Counted from the stretch's first letter, positions 46,695-59,377 are shown. The stretch: 64,000 bases of DNA from Alnus glutinosa (GCF_958979055.1 NC_084886.1:13772654-13836653), one strand, 5' to 3'. Program-made: numbers and translations. The notes: generated by a model from the letters alone, not told the origin.

Positions 46695-47465
46695 TTATAA
46701 TAAGCTAAGGTATTTCTTAGCCATTTAGCAGCAATAAATTGACTTTTCTTTTTTTCTTTAGGGGTTTAGAGGGTTAATGGGTAGCATGATTGTACTGGCC
46801 GAAAGGAATTGGTTGCCTCCACAAATATTATGAATGCATTAAGTTTGTGTAGTACATTTTTCTCTTCTTTTTATGGTCTAAGATAATCTAGTTTTTATTT
46901 CTCAAAACAAATTAACAATAAGAAAAAAAATTATTAATTCTTACAAATTAAAACTAATATTGCTAATAACGATGTTAATTTCCCTGAGTTTCTTATACCA
47001 AGCTCGTCACTCATTGAAGCTTGTTTCGACGAGGCCTTTGAGAATAATAACGGCCCAATATAAAGTAAACCATTTGAATTCCATATCTTTTGTATGTTCG
47101 TGTGAGAGCTTCGAATTTGGAATTCTAATATTTGCAGTTTGTGGTTGTGGGGCTATTCATTAGATGGGTTGCGTTTGGATAATCAACATAACATGGGCTT
47201 CGGAAATTGGGTAAAACTAGGCCTTCTTCCTATTCTATTGTGCTTTAGTTTCAATCCAATATCTTTTCAATTATAACCCCTAGATTTTAAGACCTAATAA
47301 TAAGGTAAAAAAATAAATGTGAATATTTATGAAAATAAATATTCATTAGTTTTATGAACTCCAATTTAATAAAATGACAATTATTATTAAACTCTAAAAA
47401 TATTACTGTAATAAAAAATAAACAAATTTAAATATTCAATAAATTAATTGGTATAATATTATTGA
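46695..47465. other. RLP-2 3' flank
   Basis: Collinear with 10495-11340; contains the likely 3' UTR and AT-rich DNA. It ends at the retroposon target site. No gene. Confidence 0.6.
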
Positions 47466-47481
47466 TACAATAATCATTGTT

Positions 47482-48528
47482 TTTTATGTAAGTATGTATT
47501 CTCATTCAACCGGAAAGGATACAAACATTAAAGCAGAGGGGCGGATGCTCTAACAATAACCCAAATCTGAAAAAAGTAGTACCAACGTGAAGAGCCATAG
47601 TAACCAAGAGAGAATGGTGAGTTTTCAGTTCCCAAAGGAATTGAAAATGTTCTGGCCCTATTTACTTTGAACAAAGCCAAGGCTTGATCCGCACAAGGCG
47701 GATTAAAGACCAGATCAGTGGTGAACAGGGACATGACCCATGCAAAGGACTTCAACCCGGTCCAAAACAACCCCTTGGAGAGGGTTGGGTGGCCACTAAA
47801 CTGGATATGGAAGAGGATTGGCACCACAAATAACAGAACAAAATTTACAGTGAACGGATCTCCAAAAGAGACTATAACCCAGCAAAGAAATGTACAGATA
47901 AAGAAAAAGATAAAGTAAGAACTTATCACAAAGTGTCGGAGGTGAAGAAATCTTGCCGGAAGTCGGTCTTGGCAACAGATAGCGGTGTGAATCAGTGCAC
48001 TTAGTGTCCAAATCTTGCGCGTGGGCTGTACAATCCAACGCCGGAGGGCCGGGCGATAGTTAACAATGGATTGAAAGGGGAAGAGCCGTGGTTCCGATGG
48101 AGTGAGTAGCTTGGCTGAGAAGCCATCTAAAGTTAGTACATTTATGGTAAAAAACCTTAACTCTAAAAACTTCAAAATACCGGGAGATCCACAGCCATGT
48201 GCAGGAGGAGGCACACCAGTCCCATCCGATGGAAGAAAACCCACCAGCGATGCTATAGCAACAAGCCTGAGGAGTGGCTAGCGACAAATCTAGCAAGAAA
48301 AGTATCACAAAGGAAGATAAGGACCTCAAAGGAGGCGTGCGCAGGCCAAACAGGACGGAAAGAAGAGAGGGGAAGAAAAGTGGGGGGGGGGGGGGGGGGG
48401 GGGGGGGGGAGAGAGGGAAGCTCCAAAAGCTTGGAGGTGCTCTCCCATGGCAGTTTTGACGGAGGGAGTTGCAGAGAGAGAGAGGGAGTTGCACCGACAG
48501 TTTATCGCCTACCTCAATGCATAAAAAT
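47482..48528 (-). mobile_element. Non-LTR retroposon, 16-bp TSD
   Basis: A 1047-bp insertion with exact direct repeats TACAATAATCATTGTT (47466-47481, 48529-48544). The left end begins TTTTT, so it lies in minus orientation with a very short tail. The minus-strand 5' part is GA/CT-rich and contains a 28-G run (48382-48409 on the plus strand). A long minus-strand frame (47528-48244) has hydrophobic stretches but no recognised domain. No reverse transcriptase. Size and orientation resemble the insertion at 40767, but the sequence is different. Confidence 0.75.
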
Positions 48529-48544
48529 TACAATAATCATTGTT

Positions 48545-50457
48545 AATCTCGCACCCGTCTTCTTCTTTCTCTCTTTCACGCGCTTCCTTTCTTTTCTCTT
48601 ATTTTTCTTTTGTTCTTCTTATCTCCTCTCAGACAAACAGAGAGAATAAGAGAGGCCCGAGTCTCGTCTTTCTTCTCCATTCTCTTTTCTTCTTCTTTTT
48701 CCTATTTCCTCTCTTTTTTCGGTTTTCCTTCACCCTTCTCTCCCCTGATTCTCCTTCTTCCTTCCTTCTCAATTTCTTCTCTTCTCGCGCCCGCCCGAGT
48801 GAAACAGAGAGTGAGAGATTGAGAGGAGAGATCGAGAGAGAGATACACGGTGAGAGAGGAAGAAACCGAAAGAGAGAGGGAGATCGCCGAGAGAGACCCG
48901 AGAGATTCTGGCCGATTGGAGACCCGATCCTTTATGGGTCTTCCGGTGGGTCGTTGGCCGGTTGAGGTAGGTGCGAATTCCGGCGATTTTCCGGTAGTTT
49001 TTCTGAGAAAATCCTTAAGGTAATTCATGATTTCATTTTGGGATTATTATTGATTAATTTGGGTTATTGTTGATTTATTTTGGATTAATGGGTTTTGATG
49101 AACCGTGTGGATTTTTGTGGGTTCCGGCCGGTTGTCTTAATGTTGTGGGTTGTTCTTGATCGGCTGGTGGTGTGGTGTTTGCCGTGTCCTCTGTTCCGGC
49201 CAGTGGGTGTGTGTATGTCTTGGCCGATTGTGGTTTGCTTGTAATTACTGAGTTGTGTCTTGGTGTTACGGCCAAGCCCTGTTTCGGCTGGTTTCTGTGA
49301 CTTTGGGATGTTGGTGTGTGTTCTGGTTCTTAGGCCATGTAGTGTGTGGCCATATTTTAGGTGATATACCCTTATTTCAATTGAAGAAACCGATTGAGTA
49401 TGGGGGTGTTTATTTTGGAATATTGGGTCTTGTTGTTCGGATGGGGTGTTTTGTGAATGGGTTCCGTGAGTTTGTTAGTAAAACTGAATGGCTTCTCTTT
49501 GAATTTGGGAGAAGTTGATTCACAGTGAGTTGAAATGGGTTATCATCCTTATGTTTAAGGTAGCAACCAGTTTGAGGTTTGTGTTTCGAGTACGTGTCTA
49601 TTATGATTAATGAATTGTTGGGTAATTTATAGAAAGTTTGATATCTTGACCAAATGTGTATTCTGTTGTTGGGCTTGTGTTTTATTATTGATTATGGATA
49701 TTAAATAATGTTTTGGTTAGTTGTATGCGAGTTGTTTGGCGTTTTGACATGCTTAGTTAGAACTATGCATATGTTCCTGTTGTGATTAAATGTATGCAAG
49801 TAAGCATGTTACTGTTTTGCATGTTATATTGTGATGTCTATTTAACGATTAAGAGTTATGAATCTGTTAATAGGTAAGACTCGAGGTTTAGGTACCAAGT
49901 CATTGGTGTGTTGATTAGACCAATGGTTAAACTGATGTTAAAATACCAAAGCGTCAAGAAATTGACTAGACCAACAATTAAACCGAAAGTTTAAGTACCA
50001 AGGCGTTGACACATTGATAAGACCGACAGATAAACCAAAGGTTTAAGACCCTCGAAAAGATAATAATAATAACAAAGCTGGTGGGCACAAGGCCCACAGT
50101 GGAAGCCCAAGGCCTCATAGTAGATTGGCGAGCACAAGGCTCACAGTCGAGGCCCAAGGCACTAAGAACCAATAAGCTTTACTGCTTGAGGTACACAAAG
50201 CCCAAAGATAACCCCTTAGCTAAGCACAAAACTTTAGCATAAACGAATGCAAGAAGATAGTAAATGAAATTGTGCATATGTATATATAATTGTTATCATA
50301 TGGTTGCATAGTATACTTTTAGATAAATCAGTATTTCATTATGATATTGATGGCTGCTGATTCACTTTCTCATAGTATGGGATTGTGAAAGCATCCGTAA
50401 TTACATATTTGTTGGTGCAGGTTCTGAAGATGAAGAATTGGATTATACTAGTTAAAG
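48545..50457 (+). other. Candidate spliced leader unit, copy 2
   Basis: Counterpart of 12190-14095: CT-rich then GA-rich leader, a GGCCGGTTGAGGTAGGTGCG region, a donor-like AAG|GTAATT near 49020, T/G-rich intron-like DNA, a ~56-bp degenerate repeat (about 49875-50050), and a TTGGTGCAG acceptor-like end near 50420. Overall close to copy 1 although no long reading frame exists. Function unknown. Confidence 0.3.
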
Positions 50458-51619
50458 CTAACAATTGTGCAGCTGGTTGTTTATAATTGTATGTCTTATG
50501 GCACACGCATGGATTTCCTTTCCCTTAATAACATTCACATATTCTGCAAAGATAGGAAGAACACTCGACAAAGTGAAAGAATCAGGTTTCAAGTTCGCAT
50601 TCCACGTCTCTCTAACCATTGTTAAAGCTTCTTCATACATTCCATTTTGTGCATTTCCTGCAATCACAGTATTCCAGGAAATAAGATCTTTTTTGGCATC
50701 ATATCAAAGATCTTTCTCACACTATCCATTAGTAAAGCCCTTACGCCTATCTTTCCCACAGAAACATCATTCATTTTCCCATAGAAATGCCCATTAATCT
50801 CCCTATTTCCACTAATTTGAGGAGACTTATCACTACTTTGATTCAAGTTAAGTTTATGATCAATACCCGTGATCCATTCTTCATACTTGTTCACCAATTC
50901 ATTTGAGTTACAATTATTATTATGATTCTTAGTCTCACCACTACCTATTTGTCTCTTTGCTTTTCCATCAAAGTACAGCATCCCTCCCTCACCTTCTAAC
51001 TCCTCAGACACAATTCTACCACTCAGTTCCCCACAACTAGCCAGATCACTTTCACAGTCATCTTTTCACCTTCTCTCAGGCATTCCATCAAGCATCTCAG
51101 GCACGCTAGACCTCTGCCTGCCACTCTCACCCAAGCTCTGAAATCTCGAGTACATATTCATAAGCGAATTGCCAGTATACAAGTCAAAATCCATACCAAG
51201 CCTTATAATGCAGGCATGTAGCGACTCGCCCAACCTCAAGTCCATCAGCAATGTGCAAGATTTCAGCACAGAAGGGAACACATAGCGGTCTGGGTGCTTA
51301 CCCATAGCCCGCATTTCGACAAAGAATGCCAAGGATTGGTGGGAAAGGCCATGGAAAGCATAGCATTTGATGAGGGATTTCCAAGCAAGAGTTGGGGGGG
51401 GGGTGGGGGGGGGGGGGGGGGGGGTTTGAAGAGTAGGAGTGAGTCATACAAGAGGAGCTTGAGGTTTGAGTAGATGGAGAGGAGGGTGGTGGACAAGTGA
51501 GTGGAACATGGACCTTCGGTTTTGAGGATGTGGGCATGGAGTTGTTTGGCCTGGGACTTGGTTTTGATGGTGGTGGGATTTCTGAGGATCGTTCTGAGCA
51601 GGGTTTGTGTTGAAGTCAT
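50458..51619 (-). pseudogene. PPR protein relic, copy 2
   Basis: Counterpart of 14096-15232 with the same N-terminal third of an At3g23330-like PPR protein (KSQAKQLHAHILKT, LRLGESLHACIIRLGMDFD, KPDSFTLSSVLPIFAEY) and the same 3' truncation after GKEIHACAIRHT. It shares the in-frame TGA after PERR. Its own additional lesions are a frame change at G-runs 51394-51424 (the reading becomes poly-Pro) and a one-base shift at the MMPKK junction near 50690. Not expected to make a working protein. Confidence 0.85.
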
Positions 51620-52857
51620 TGGTTTTTGAGGGTCTTGGAGATGGGTTTTTGTCAACTGGCATTGTAGCGGTGGTGGTTGTTCTGTGGAAAGAGCTAGTAG
51701 ATGTATATAGCTTTTCTTTCTGTCGAAGGCTAGGAATGGGTATAGTAAATGCTTTGAAGGTGAATGGTATGTCAATTTTTTACGTTACATTTAAATTCAA
51801 TACGAAATTAACAGGTTATCGAAGAATATGATCGGTATAATTAAATAGTTAGGATTTATAATTGACCTATATAGTCTTATATATATACATTGACACGATC
51901 TGAATTAAACACAAACACGAATTGCTATCATAACAACTTAAGAGTCTATTTGGAGTTATGTTAAGAAATAAAGCTTGCTTATAGAAAAAACTTTTTCAAA
52001 AAAACCTCATTTTCAAACTTCCTCCAAAATGCAGTTTTAAGCTTTTTAGAGCAAAAATGTCAAAAAAGTACCTCTTAAGTCTTTTACCAACTAGCTTCAT
52101 TTTTCTTATCAAATTTTTTTTGTATACTAAAATCACTTTTTAAGCTTTTTAACGCAATTTCAAACAGGTCGGTAGCCATTTAGCAGATTTAAGTATTCTG
52201 TTTATGTTAAGTTGGACTGGTTTTTCAATACCAATTGCGGCACAATGATATTTCACATACAAAGGTCAAGGGCAGCAAACTGCCTTAATAAACAACCACA
52301 GGCTCACTTACAGAGTTTACATGAGCCATTTTTGAGAACTCAAATCTTTTGTCTCTTATCGTCACCAGTATATCTTCTACTTTTGTCTGCATTATAACTT
52401 TTCTATTCGTAATATTTTTCTCTCGTAAGGCACAATTTATCAATGAACAAGAAGCGAGCCTTTTTTTACATGCATAGGGTTCAGGTTTTGTAGCATCTAA
52501 AAGGGCTACATGAAGGGATTGAACGTGTGTACTGGTTCAAGCACAAGCTTCTTTCATTTGAAAATGTGATGTGGTCCTCCTCTAGTTGAAGTTAGAAGAA
52601 GATGAGAGATCAGATAAAACCATAACCAGATCAAGAGTATAAAATCCAAGCGCTCACATAATGACTAATCTTAAACGCCCAAACAAAAGTTGGATAAGGA
52701 TTATACCAGTACTCTATTCATCAGTCTCACATAACAACAAATGTTCCTCCAAGCAAAAACGTATATAGATATCACAAATTAGGAAACAAATATGGGACTC
52801 TCAGCCTGCAAAGATTGAGAGTTTATCATGTTTCAGATTTGGCCCAAATGACAATTC
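51620..52857. other. Spacer between PPR relic and SF3b10, copy 2
   Basis: Counterpart of 15233-15951 with extra sequence (about 51990-52330 and 52550-52700). No gene, no element ends recognised. Confidence 0.5.
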
Positions 52858-53495
52858 TCAATCGTCTTCTCTTTCAGGGGGGAGACCACAAGGCAAAAGC
52901 ATTTTCTGCACAATTAAAATCAAAAAGAAGAATGGATTAGATGATTTATTGATAAGGCTCCAAAAATCACTAAGCCCTCATCCAATATCATTAGATAAGA
53001 TTTAATATCACAAAAGATCCATCATCTGTCCGATCAAACCAGAACATTTGCCAACATTTTGAATGGGAAATTATGAACATGTCTGTCACTCATCTATATG
53101 AATGATGTAAATAACTCATGCTTCAGTTCCAGAAAAGATGAGAATGCTTCGACGCTTCCATGGGAAACAATAATAGCAACTTCAAGACAAATAAATAGGC
53201 AGATAAAATATTTGGTCCCATGGTTGATAAACTAAGATATAGCAGGTGATCATGGTTCAAACAGAAGAAACTATTTGGGCTAGACCATTTAATTAAAGAT
53301 AAGGCTTCTCCAATATGCTAGAAAAAAGCACAAATTTACTAGGTTACATAAACAGAGAATTCACTCCCAATGGCACTGATGGATGACACAGACGTTAGAT
53401 TGAAAACTTATATATAGAGATCATGTCATCTATGAGGAAATATGAAAAGATAAACTGCATACAAAGTTTGGAAAAAGCATTGCAAACAAAAACTT

Positions 53496-53528
<33 letters not shown>

Positions 53529-56500
53529 CTTATATATAGAGATCATGTCATCTATGAGGAAATATGAAAAGATAAACTGCATACAAAGTTTGGAAAAAGC
53601 ATTGCAAACAAAAACTTGACACACACACACACATATGCGTGTGAATGCACGTGCACAATACAACAAAAATTGTTGCGGAAGATGAGAGGAGAGAGAGGGG
53701 GAGAGCAAATGAATCTCTATTTTGAAGGGACATGGCATAATGCAAGGGCTAAAACCTCACAACAATAAAGGAGAATCATTTCCTGTATCTGAAGAAGCTA
53801 AAATACCAGCTCTATTAAATGGAAAACGAAGTGAAGAAAAATTGGATGACACAGTTACAGTTGATAAACAATTCCCAGCTAGATTTCATGTTGTTAAGAT
53901 TAAGACTGCTTCCTAAGCTTCATAAAAAATTCCCAAGTCACAAATGGATACGAATTGTGGTGCGTGCCAGCACTTTTTTACTTTTTTATTGATAGCAACA
54001 AGTGGTATACTCTTCCATGTGAAGCCATGCAAATATTGATATTGTACAAGTCTTCCCCATTTAGATTATCTCGCCAGTGGATCACATTCTTAGTCTTGTG
54101 CCTAACTTGATGGTCAAGCTAAACAGTTGGACAATAGATATTCTCTTACTGAGTCTAGAGCGATGGGTCATGCAGCAATTAATTTAGTTTACTGGGTCAT
54201 GGAAATTTTGGTTATTTCGGTATTTGCTAGATGTGGGTTGTAGGACAGATACTATTAGAAAGCTAGTCAAGTTTGCCTTTATAGCTTTTAGGCTGGTTTA
54301 GAGGAGAGTTTTTTAGATCTATAAGGTCATAAATGCAAGTTGAGAATCTGAAGTCCATGAATATGCTCTATTTTACCCAAACAAAATTAGATTTTAATTA
54401 ATAGAATATCAAGTGTTTTTTCTTGTTAAAAGCATGGCCACCTAGCCTCTTTGCAACCAGAAAATCTTCACCCATACCCATTGAAACTGTAAAAAATAAA
54501 AAGTTTTCCCATACTTCAGTCATCTTTTAAGCCATCAAAACCAATCCCAAAACCTCAAATTTAACCCATCACAGGAAGTTCCAGTAATCAGATTCCTTCA
54601 AGATCAGGCCCCCTTTTGATTTCTTATCCTAGTCCCACAGCACCCAAAGCAATCTAACAACTGTAAGTTCTTTCATCCGCAATCACAAACCACTAAATCC
54701 TGACCCATCTTAACAAAAACCAAACAAACAAGCAATGATAGACGGCTTTTCCAAATATGTCATATGACAATGACAGAACAAACTAGGCAAATGCATCAAA
54801 ATCTGATTAATCTCACAGCTTTCAAGAGCAGTTAGTATTTTAAGTTCAAGAATATGTGGCCAAAATCCAAAGGCTTTGTGGAAAAGGTGAAGCAGTGGTG
54901 GATGTCTTACAGCTTTCAAGGCTCCCCTAGTCTTACTCTAGCACGTAAATTGAAAGCGTTCAAAGTGGGCTTGAAAAAGTGGAATCAAGAGGTATTTGGC
55001 AATGGTTTTTTTTTTTATAAGTAGAATGAAGAGGTATTTGGCAATGTTGTGAAGCATAAAAAGGCTCTTTTGGATGAGCTCCAAGTTCTTGATGTTATTG
55101 CAGAAGAATGATCCTTGTCTGATGTTGAAAGGTTGAGAAAGACAGAAATTATTAGTGACTTGGAGATGACTACTCTTTACAAAGAAGTGAGCAGGAGGTA
55201 AAAATCAAGGGCTCTTTGGTTGAGAGAGGGAGATAAGAATACAAAATTCTTCCATCACGCGACAAATTCAAACAAAAGTAACAACATCATTGATTCCTTA
55301 TTTCATCTTCATACTCTTCAGAAATTTGGGAGCATATTGTGCAATTTTACACTCGCCTTTATTCAGAGCAACTTAGTTTGTGGTCCAAATTGGATGGTCT
55401 TCCTTTCAATTCTATCTGTGCTGGGGAGACTGTGGATGGAAAGAGCTTTTGAGAAGAGTGGGGTCTTTGAGGTAGTGAAAGCTTTGAATGGTTATAAGGT
55501 TCTGGGCCTCGAAGGTTTTTCTCTAGCAAAAAGCTAAAAAAGCAAAAACAATAAGAAACAACTCAACACACAAAACATTCAAAATTACTTTCACTTTTAT
55601 GTCACATCACAACCAAAATAAAACCTCTAAAAAATTTTAGGGATAAATACCCCATTGGTACCTGAATTAAGGGTAAAAACCCATTTGGTACCTCTGTTAG
55701 ATTTTCCGTCCAAATTTTAACGCCTCGCCACGTGTCAACCGCTGAGGTTGACACGTGGCACTACATAAAAAAAAATTAAAAATTAAAAATTAAAATTTTT
55801 AGAAAATGATTAAAAATAATAAAATTTTAAAAAAAAAATTAAAAAAAAGAAAAAAGAAGAGGGGTGGCTGAGCCACCCCCCTTGGCCACCATGGGGGTGG
55901 CCTGCCACCCCCATTTTGGCCAAGGAGGTGGCCCAGCCACCCCCTTGGCCGGTCTGACCGGTCTGGGGTGGCCGAACCACCCCATAGGGGGTGGTTCGGC
56001 CACCCCACAGTTGAAAAAAAAAAAAAAAAAAAAAAAATTTTGAAGGGTTTTGGCCCTAGGGGGTGGCCGAACCACCCCCTAGGGCCACGGGGGTGGTTCG
56101 GCCACCCCCATACCGGCCGGACTGGGGGTGGCCGAACCACCCCCGTGGCCCTAGGGGGTGGTTCGGCCACCCCCTAGGGCCAAAACCCTTCAAAAAAAAA
56201 ATTTGGGGTTGGCCCTTGGGGGTGGCCGAACCACCCCCTAGGGCCACGGGGGTGGTTCGGCCACCCCCTAGGGCCAAAACCCTTCAAAAAAAAAAATTTG
56301 GGTTGGCCCTTGGGGGTGGCCGATCCACCCCCTAGGGCCACGGGGGTGGTTCGGCCACCCCCAGTCCGGCCGGTCTGGGGGTGGCCGATCCACCCCCGTG
56401 GCCCTAGGGGGTGGTTCGGCCACCCCCTAGGGCCAAAACCCTTCAAAAATTTTATTTTATTTTTTTTTTTTTTCAACTGTGGGGTGGCCGAACCACCCCC

Positions 56501-58341
56501 TATGGGGTGGTTCGGCCACCCCAGACCGGTCAAGGGGGTGGCTGGGCCACCTCCTTGGCCAAAATGGGGGTGGCCGGCCACCCCCATGGTGGCCAAGGGG
56601 GGTGGCTCAGCCACCCCTCTCATTTTTTCTTTTTTTAATTTTTTTTTTAAAATTTTATTATTTTTAATCATTTTCTAAAGATTTTAATTTTTAATTTTTA
56701 ATTTTTTTTTATGTAGTGCCACGTGTCAACCTCAGCGGTTGACACGTGGCGAGGCGTTAAAATTTGGACGGAAAATCTAACAGAGGTACCAAATGGGTTT
56801 TTACCCTTAATTCAGGTACCACCTATGATACCAAACAAAACTGAGGTACTAAATTTAAAAACACGTAAAACTCAGGTACCAATGGGGTATTTATCCCAAA
56901 ATTTTATTAGAGCTCGTAATCTCTCCATCTCAAAATAGAGGATAACATTCACCTTTTTTTATGACCGATAATTTATTAGAACAAAAGGACAAGCCCTCTT
57001 ACACGAAAATTATACAAGAGATACCACCATCCTAATGGTGTCTGAAATCTAAAAAGTTAACACGCCTTTTTAGTTGTCTCAAAAGATAAAAATATTTCTA
57101 AAATTGAAAGTTCATGCTTCTTCAATTACCTATATCACCCTCATCTCTTTTGAAAAGCAAACAAGATTCTTATAAAGAATCACGCCATACCTAGTATAAA
57201 GTAAAAGACATTTTAGAAATATCACTATATATTTACCTTTTTATTAATAACGTATTATTTCAAACCACAGCATCTATTTTGAGATGGAACGAGTATCTAT
57301 ATCTAAATGTTGACATAGGAGCTTTTAACATATAACCTAAAATATATAAAAAGACTCAAGAGAACTGATAAATGCAGAATGTCAAAAATGCAAAATCCAA
57401 GAAAGTACAACCAAAACGAAAGCTTTAAGCGCCACTTAAAATTGAGAATAGAGATGATTATGCGGGTAATTCTCTACAAACAGAAATGTCAACCAGATAA
57501 AACACTGCAAGACAACAAGTTAGAAAAAAAAACCTGCATGAAGTTGTAGCGCTCTCTCCCAATTGATTCATTTTCGGCAATAGCAAAGTACGCTAGTAAC
57601 GGGTAATGCCCAACATATGACGCGTAGCTATCCCGTTGAATGTTCACTGCCCATTCACTACACATCCAAAAACATACATAAAATTAAGAACAAACTAACA
57701 AATAAACATTACCCCAAAAACAAAAAAAAAAAAACATGGGTTTTTAAAAGATTGACAGCCTTACAATCTATTCAAATCTGCATGCCCAGTACCGACATAT
57801 TTAGCTTGGAGGTGCTCAAGCTGGGAATTGATGTTAAACCTATCACTGGCCTGCACAGTTACAAGTAGCGAGCCCATCAATTTTTAAGTTATTAAAAAAA
57901 TTCAACGCTAAAGCTTCGCATCAAAGGAAAAATAAATAAATAAACGTCTGGCAATGATTTTTAAAGCACAAATTAAGCTACGTCGAACACTAAATACTAT
58001 CAAAGAACGATACTCCTCCAAGTCGAAAACAAAATAATAGATCCCAAAAAGGTATGTCACCCATATATTGGTTCATGTAATTTTTGGTGGGTTTCACGCA
58101 AATGTAAGCTCAAAGCAAAGAAATAGGGAGTCCAATTAGATTCTGTCCGGTTGCCGAGAAAACGGAGGAAAAAAAAGAAGAAAGATATTACTTGGGTTCT
58201 ATTTTCTAAGCAAGAGAGATGGAGCTTAGGGTTTTGAGGAGCAATTGGAGACCGAGTAGAATAAAAGGGATAATGGGGAATGAGGGTTTGGGAGATTAAA
58301 ACCGTTCCAACTTCGAAGGAATTCAGAAGGGATACCTGCAT
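52858..58341 (-). CDS. SF3B5: Splicing factor SF3b10 (SF3B5), copy 2
   Basis: Intact four-exon gene: 58336-58341 (Met-Gln), 57765-57850, 57534-57657 and 52858-52905, all with GT-AG junctions. The exons total 264 bases, giving 87 aa with the family motifs [57 protein letters not shown] and [15 protein letters not shown]. It is the smallest subunit of the SF3b complex of U2 snRNP (nuclear, constitutive splicing). The tiny first exon and long third intron (4.6 kb) make it easy to miss. Intron 3 hosts an L1 fragment and a foldback element. The upstream 5' UTR region is GA-rich. This is the copy likely to supply function; copy 1 lacks an intron-1 acceptor. Confidence 0.93.
53405..53633. repeat. 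~122-bp local tandem duplication with (CA)n
   Basis: The block starting 'aacttatatatagagatcat' and ending in (CA)n occurs twice (53405-53526, 53527-53633). Copy 1 (about 16507-16620) has one, so the duplication is copy-2 specific, probably by slippage or exchange at the CA tract. Confidence 0.8.
53722..53916 (+). other. Small open frame in SF3b10 intron 3
   Basis: A 64-codon frame ([20 protein letters not shown] ... [11 protein letters not shown]). The equivalent in copy 1 (about 16720-16902) keeps the frame except for a TGA near its end. It has no recognised domain. It may be a fragment of a transcribed gene lodged in the intron, antisense to SF3b10, or chance. Confidence 0.2.
54848..55530 (+). 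mobile_element. L1-type LINE ORF2 fragment, copy 2
   Basis: Counterpart of 17806-18456 (motifs [33 protein letters not shown]). It has an additional short internal duplication with a poly-T run near 55005-55035, and the VVNGSL segment is missing. Truncated both sides; antisense within SF3b10 intron 3. Confidence 0.85.
55640..56897. mobile_element. 1258-bp foldback Mutator-like element, 9-bp TSD
   Basis: Almost the whole element is one inverted repeat: GGGATAAATACCCCATTGG at the left, CCAATGGGGTATTTATCCC at the right. Exact 9-bp flanks AAAATTTTA (55631-55639, 56898-56906); copy 1 has an empty site at about 18590. The order in each arm is terminus, GGTACC-containing segment, TTTTCCGTCC, CCACGTGTCAACC, poly-A/T, then GC-rich tandem palindromes built of GGGGGTGGCCGAACCACCCC. 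No transposase. It lies in SF3b10 intron 3. Long reading frames over the palindromes (Trp/Pro/His/Gly-rich) are artefacts of symmetry. Confidence 0.93.
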
Positions 58342-58552
58342 ATTGGTCGCAGGCAGAGAGAGCCAGAGATCCCAACGGTTATCAAAGACGCGCAGAGAGA
58401 GCTAGCAAAATCTGGAAGCGGCAAGGCGGGGGGGATAATTAATTTATACGCACCGTCTTTACCGCGAGGGTGGATTGGTGGGTAATTAAAGGCCTTGTTT
58501 TGCAAAGTAATGTTTTAGTATAAAACAGGATATTGGTTTGTTAATTTTGAAA

Positions 58553-59326
58553 TGGATAATTATACCGTTGGTTCCTGTGGTATGTCATAATTATTTTTCA
58601 CTCTCTATGATTTAAAAAGTGCATGGGAGGTCCTTGTGGTATACAATAATTACAAATCGATCCCTAGCGTCAAATTTTGTTAAAATTTTTAACAGATTCC
58701 GTCAAATATCACGCCAGCGCCACGTGTCGTCATCTTATTGGCGACACGTGGCGCTGACATGCACATCTTAATAAAATAATATAAATTTATTAATAAATTA
58801 ATAAATATACTTATTTAAAAAAAAATTAAAAAAAAAATGGGGCAAGGGAGTGGCTGCGCGCCACCCCTAGAGGCCGCCGGGGGTGGCGCGCGGCCACCCC
58901 CAGGCCATTGGGGGTGGCCCGATGGGGCCTTTGGGGGTGGCCATCAGGCCACCCCTAGATCTTCTAGGGGTGGCTGCGCGCCTCCCTCGGCGGCCACTGG
59001 GGGTGGCCTGGCCACTCCTTTGGGGGTGGCTGCCACCCCCTTGCCCCATTTTTTTTCTTTTTTTTCTTTTTTTTTTTTAAAAAAAATAGTTTATTTATTT
59101 ATTTTTTTAATAAATTTATATTATTTTATTAAGATGTGCATGTCAACGTCACGTGTCGCCATCGACCCGTGGAATCTGACAGAATCTGTTAAAAAATTTT
59201 AACAGAATTTGACGCTAGGGATCGATTTGTAATTATTGTATACCACAGGACTTTCCATGCACTTTTTAAATTATAGGGAGTGAAATAATTATGGCATACC
59301 ACAAGGACCAACGGTGCAATTATCCC
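58553..59326. mobile_element. Foldback Mutator-like MITE with GC core
   Basis: 774 bp; ends TGGATAATTATACCGTTGG and CCAACGGTGCAATTATCCC; exact 9-bp flanks ATTTTGAAA (58544-58552, 59327-59335). Each arm has a CACGTGTCG site, poly-A/T and a GC-rich centre of GGGGTGGC / GCCACCCC units. No transposase. Nested in the Tourist-like MITE. Confidence 0.88.
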
Positions 59327-59377
59327 ATTTTGAAATTAGTAAAAAGTGATAAATGTGATATAATATAAAAGAATTTA

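Noticed and set aside
47528-48244. 238-codon hydrophobic frame
   Set aside because: Confined to a retroposon insertion, no recognised domain, and shifted frames are also open; not called a gene.
56174-56678. Frames of 126-165 codons rich in Trp, Pro, Gly and His
   Set aside because: They run over the palindromic core of the foldback element and appear symmetrically on both strands, as expected of an inverted repeat.
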